A stretch of DNA of 8,539 nucleotides. Origin: Prevotellaceae bacterium (GTDB lineage: Bacteria; Bacteroidota; Bacteroidia; Bacteroidales; UBA932). The position numbers and the translations under genes are program-made. Positions 6,534 to 8,539 of the stretch are shown here, piece by piece (the first letter of the stretch is position 1; every line of letters begins with the position of its first letter). Below the pieces are notes generated by a model that was not told the origin of the DNA, made no database searches, and saw nothing but the letters and a program-made list of their open reading frames with translations. The stretch covers positions 1-8,539 of the forward strand of contig JAISDR010000031.1 in NCBI GenBank assembly GCA_031264645.1, read 5' to 3'.

Positions 6534-8144
6534 CTAAAATGTAATTTTAAACACCCATGCGTACTCGTTTTTACGCTTGCCGTAAAGGGAATCGGGGATG
6601 TTTATCACCAGTTTGGTATAGTCGTGACCGGGATGCTGCGCCCATTCGAGCTGCGTTTCTTCTGCGCCGATCATTGTGACGGTCGATTTTCCCCTGTTCA
6701 GATAGAGCGAGTTGATTTCGAGTTTGTCTTTCGGGAATGCAGTGCAGATGGCGTAGATTGTTTTGCCGTCCTTGCTGCGGGTGAAACGTATTTCGCTTTG
6801 CTGTTTTTCGTCCTTTTTGTCGTCGGACACGGCAGCTCCGCCGAGCGTTCCGTCGTTTTGCACGATTGTTCCGGAGGTTAAATCCTGCACGGGCGTAAGC
6901 CATGGACGGGTATCGTAGATTGCCTCGCCGTTGATTTTAAGCCAAGTCCCGATTTCGCGCAGACGGCGTTCCTGTACTTCGGGAAGCCCGCCCTTGCCGT
7001 CGAGATTGACTATCAGCAGCAGGTTGCCGTTTTCGCTGACGGTGCGTATAAACATGTGTACAAAATCCTTTACGCTCAATACATTTTCCTCGGTATCTTC
7101 GCGGTTGTAGCCGAATGACTGGCTGATTCCGCGGTTTTCCTCCCATGGATGCATCATTTCGTAGCCTTTCGGCAAACGGTGATATTCGCTGCAGAAGAAA
7201 TCGCCGATTTTGAAGCGCGTACGTCCGTTACGGTCGTTGAGGGCGACTTCCTTGCGTCCGGAAGCGCGGTTGTAGAAATAGGATATGATGTCGGGCGAAT
7301 GATATTCTTCGGCATACATTTCCCAGTCGCCGTCGAACCAGAGAATGTCGGGGTCATAGAGCTTGATAAACTCCTTAGCCTGCGGTACGATGTAGTCGCC
7401 GAAAAAGTCTTCGACAGGATGTTTTCCCGTGAGGTGGATCTTCATTTTCGACGCGTCCCAGGGAGTATATTTGTATGCGCCCCACTCGCGGATTTGCTTT
7501 ACTCCGTCCTTGATTACGGGGTAGTACCATTCGTCGAGCGAGAAGTAGAATCCGAATTTCAGTCCGTTCTTATAGCAGGCGTCCACCAGCGGGCGAACCA
7601 AATCTTTTTTCGGTCCCATGTCCATGGCGTCGCGCTCGGTGTAGCTGCTGGGCCAGAGGCAAAAGCCGTCGTGATGCTTGCAGAACGGGATGACATATTT
7701 CATGCCGGCGTCTTTCGCAAGTTCAATCAGCCATTCGGGATTGTAGTTCTCCGCCGTAAACAGCGGGATGAAATCGTCGGGCATAAAGTCCTTTCCCCAG
7801 GTTTTTTCGTGATATTCCTTCACCGCTCCGCCGAGCATGTTCTTCATGTACCAGTCGGGATACATTGCTCCGTTTTTTTTCGGATTGTCCCATCCCGCCA
7901 CGGAATACAGTCCCCAGTCGATGAACATTCCGAATTTGGCGTCGCGAAACCACTCGGGACATTCGTGCTGCCGTATGGACGCAAGATCGGGAGTATAGGG
8001 ACCGTAAAGCGCTTCCTGTCCGAGCGTCATCACTTTCATGCTTGCCGGCTGTTTTTCTTTCTGTTTTCCCTTCTGAGAATATCCGGCGCTGCTAATCAAT
8101 ATCGCCAAGCTTATCATTACGAGGTTTAAAATTATTTTTTTCAT
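6534..8144 (-). CDS. Exported GH29 alpha-L-fucosidase-like enzyme (first gene of operon)
   Basis: This 536-residue protein is the first gene of the minus-strand operon. It has a Sec signal peptide (hydrophobic 4-20, likely cleavage near GYSQ at 21-24) followed by a charged Lys/Gln-rich linker. GH29 motifs run in order: CPEWFRDAKFGMFIDWGLYS (62-81), FCKHHDGFCLW (154-164), MGPKKDLV (176-183), and the nucleophile motif PDILWFDGDWE (265-275) with Asp271 as the expected nucleophile. Then come FFCSEYH (316-322) and HPWEENRGIS (332-341), where the general acid is likely to lie. A beta-sandwich C-terminal domain runs from about 410, with a short Lys/Asp/Gln-rich insertion near 441-449. The family normally removes alpha-linked L-fucose with retention. 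One oddity: the strongly conserved His of FxxHWG, which contacts fucose, is Asp76 here (codon GAC). The 35-base gap to the next gene supports co-transcription from the promoter near 8252. Confidence 0.88.
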   Translation of the reverse strand: MKKIILNLVMISLAILISSAGYSQKGKQKEKQPASMKVMTLGQEALYGPYTPDLASIRQHECPEWFRDAKFGMFIDWGLYSVAGWDNPKKNGAMYPDWYMKNMLGGAVKEYHEKTWGKDFMPDDFIPLFTAENYNPEWLIELAKDAGMKYVIPFCKHHDGFCLWPSSYTERDAMDMGPKKDLVRPLVDACYKNGLKFGFYFSLDEWYYPVIKDGVKQIREWGAYKYTPWDASKMKIHLTGKHPVEDFFGDYIVPQAKEFIKLYDPDILWFDGDWEMYAEEYHSPDIISYFYNRASGRKEVALNDRNGRTRFKIGDFFCSEYHRLPKGYEMMHPWEENRGISQSFGYNREDTEENVLSVKDFVHMFIRTVSENGNLLLIVNLDGKGGLPEVQERRLREIGTWLKINGEAIYDTRPWLTPVQDLTSGTIVQNDGTLGGAAVSDDKKDEKQQSEIRFTRSKDGKTIYAICTAFPKDKLEINSLYLNRGKSTVTMIGAEETQLEWAQHPGHDYTKLVINIPDSLYGKRKNEYAWVFKITF

Positions 8145-8251
8145 TGTAAAACTTTTTATATTGTTTTAGTATTAATTTCCGTTATCTGTAATTTACCTGT
8201 TTATGTATCTTTTGTTTTTAATTATTTAAAATCTATTGCGTTTTCACCGTG

Positions 8252-8259
8252 CAAAAGTA
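8252..8259 (-). promoter_or_regulatory. Bacteroidota-type -7 promoter box for the GH29/nitrilase operon
   Basis: Read on the minus strand this is TACTTTTG, an exact match to TAnnTTTG. It lies 107 bases upstream of the ATG at 8144, giving an AT-rich leader of about 100 bases without a Shine-Dalgarno sequence. The -33 box is weak: only TTAG is found at about the right distance (19 bases), after an A-run. It is the only exact minus-strand match I found between the operon start and the window end. Confidence 0.5.
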
Positions 8260-8277
8260 AGTCTTTTTTTTTATTTT

Positions 8278-8372
8278 CCTAATTTGTATAAGGAACTTTT
8301 GCCAGTTTCGGTTTGGGCGCCGCCGCATCGTACACCGGAGGCTACTGAGGTTGTTTTGTTATTCAAATTAGG
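8278..8372. repeat. 95-base segment bounded by 14-bp imperfect inverted repeats
   Basis: CCTAATTTGTATAA (8278-8291) is the inverted copy of TTATTCAAATTAGG (8359-8372) with one mismatch; the outer nine bases match perfectly. The interior is much more GC-rich (GGGCGCCGCCGC near 8318-8329) than its surroundings. Size and ends are MITE-like, but no target-site duplication is clear, so a dispersed repeat or a structured RNA element is also possible. Confidence 0.4.
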
Positions 8373-8448
8373 TGGAAATGAGGTTTTTGAGCGACTATAA
8401 GATGCTGTTTTGTCAAAAAAACGGTTATTTATAATGACGCATAACAAA

Positions 8449-8470
8449 GGGCGAACACACAGGTTCGCCC
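8449..8470. repeat. GC-rich palindrome resembling a dispersed intergenic repeat
   Basis: GGGCGAAC (8449-8456) and GTTCGCCC (8463-8470) form a perfect 8-bp stem with a six-base ACACAG loop, followed by CTACG. The pattern GGGCGAACxCAxxGGTTCGCCCCTACG is, from memory, common as a scattered intergenic repeat in many bacterial genomes. It has no clear terminator T-run on the plus strand. On the minus strand it is followed by TTTGTTATG, so a weak terminator for a gene beyond the window edge is possible. Confidence 0.5.
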
Positions 8471-8539
8471 CTACGATGGACTGGAACCGGCATCTGCGTT
8501 GTGATATTATTGATATTATTGACAACGGTAATCACGGCA

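Larger units (their letters stand above)
8145..8539. other. Non-coding stretch upstream of the GH29/nitrilase operon
   Basis: There are 395 bases with no convincing gene on either strand. From left to right it holds the AT-rich operon leader, the -7 box, a run of nine T, a 95-base segment bounded by inverted repeats (8278-8372), a featureless AT-rich stretch, a GC-rich hairpin (8449-8470), and two tandem copies of TGATATTAT (8502-8519). An 84-codon minus-strand frame spans the inverted-repeat segment and the hairpin and looks like a by-product of them. Confidence 0.6.

Noticed and set aside
7149..8129. 326-codon plus-strand frame opposite the first GH29 gene
   Set aside because: It is an antisense shadow of a well-supported gene.
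8502..8522. Two tandem TGATATTAT units
   Set aside because: There are too few copies to call a functional repeat or iteron set this close to the window edge.
8271..8525. 84-codon minus-strand frame at the right end
   Set aside because: It runs through the inverted-repeat segment and the palindrome; its GANLCVRP-type segment comes from the repeat, and there is no plausible fold.
1..8539. CRISPR array, tRNA/rRNA genes, integrase or transposase
   Set aside because: I searched by eye on both strands and found no regularly spaced repeats, cloverleaf or recombinase motifs.

Overview
The window looks like a chromosomal segment of a member of the Bacteroidota, probably Bacteroidales. Three things suggest this. 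Two sites upstream of genes match the Bacteroidota -7 promoter box TAnnTTTG. Leaders are AT-rich and mostly lack a Shine-Dalgarno sequence. There is a cluster of exported fucosidase-type glycoside hydrolases. No RNA gene, CRISPR array, integrase or transposase was seen.

Left part (about 1-3341, plus strand): a tight two-gene unit. The first gene encodes a RecQ-type superfamily 2 helicase fused at its C-terminus to a ComF-like phosphoribosyltransferase (PRTase) domain. The second gene starts inside the stop codon of the first (ATGA overlap) and encodes a DprA/Smf-family protein with a C-terminal winged helix. A helicase, a ComF-type PRTase and DprA are the parts that handle incoming single-stranded DNA in natural transformation (ComFA, ComFC, DprA). 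Here RecQ takes the helicase place and is fused to the PRTase. This is the best candidate for an unusual system: either a DNA-uptake/recombination module or a DNA-sensing conflict (defence) module. A 27-codon ORF one base after dprA may be a third gene or the stump of one.

Junction (about 3257-3545): this holds the stump ORF, a minus-strand remnant of the C-terminus of a Cys/Met-metabolism PLP enzyme (cystathionine gamma-synthase-like), a palindrome exactly where that homology stops, and a long bidirectional terminator hairpin. It looks like a recombination scar. The DNA to its left is visibly more AT-rich than the DNA to its right.

Right part (3546-8144, minus strand): a three-gene operon read right to left. 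It encodes a Sec-exported GH29 alpha-L-fucosidase-like enzyme, an exported carbon-nitrogen hydrolase (nitrilase superfamily) with an N-terminal beta-rich domain, and a second GH29-like enzyme with a twin-arginine signal. Gaps are 25-35 bases. Together they suggest extracytoplasmic breakdown of a fucosylated and possibly amide-bearing glycan. No SusC/SusD pair or regulator lies in the window.

Right end (8145-8539): non-coding. It contains the probable operon promoter, an imperfect 14-bp inverted repeat bounding a 95-base segment, and a GC-rich hairpin that resembles a dispersed intergenic repeat.
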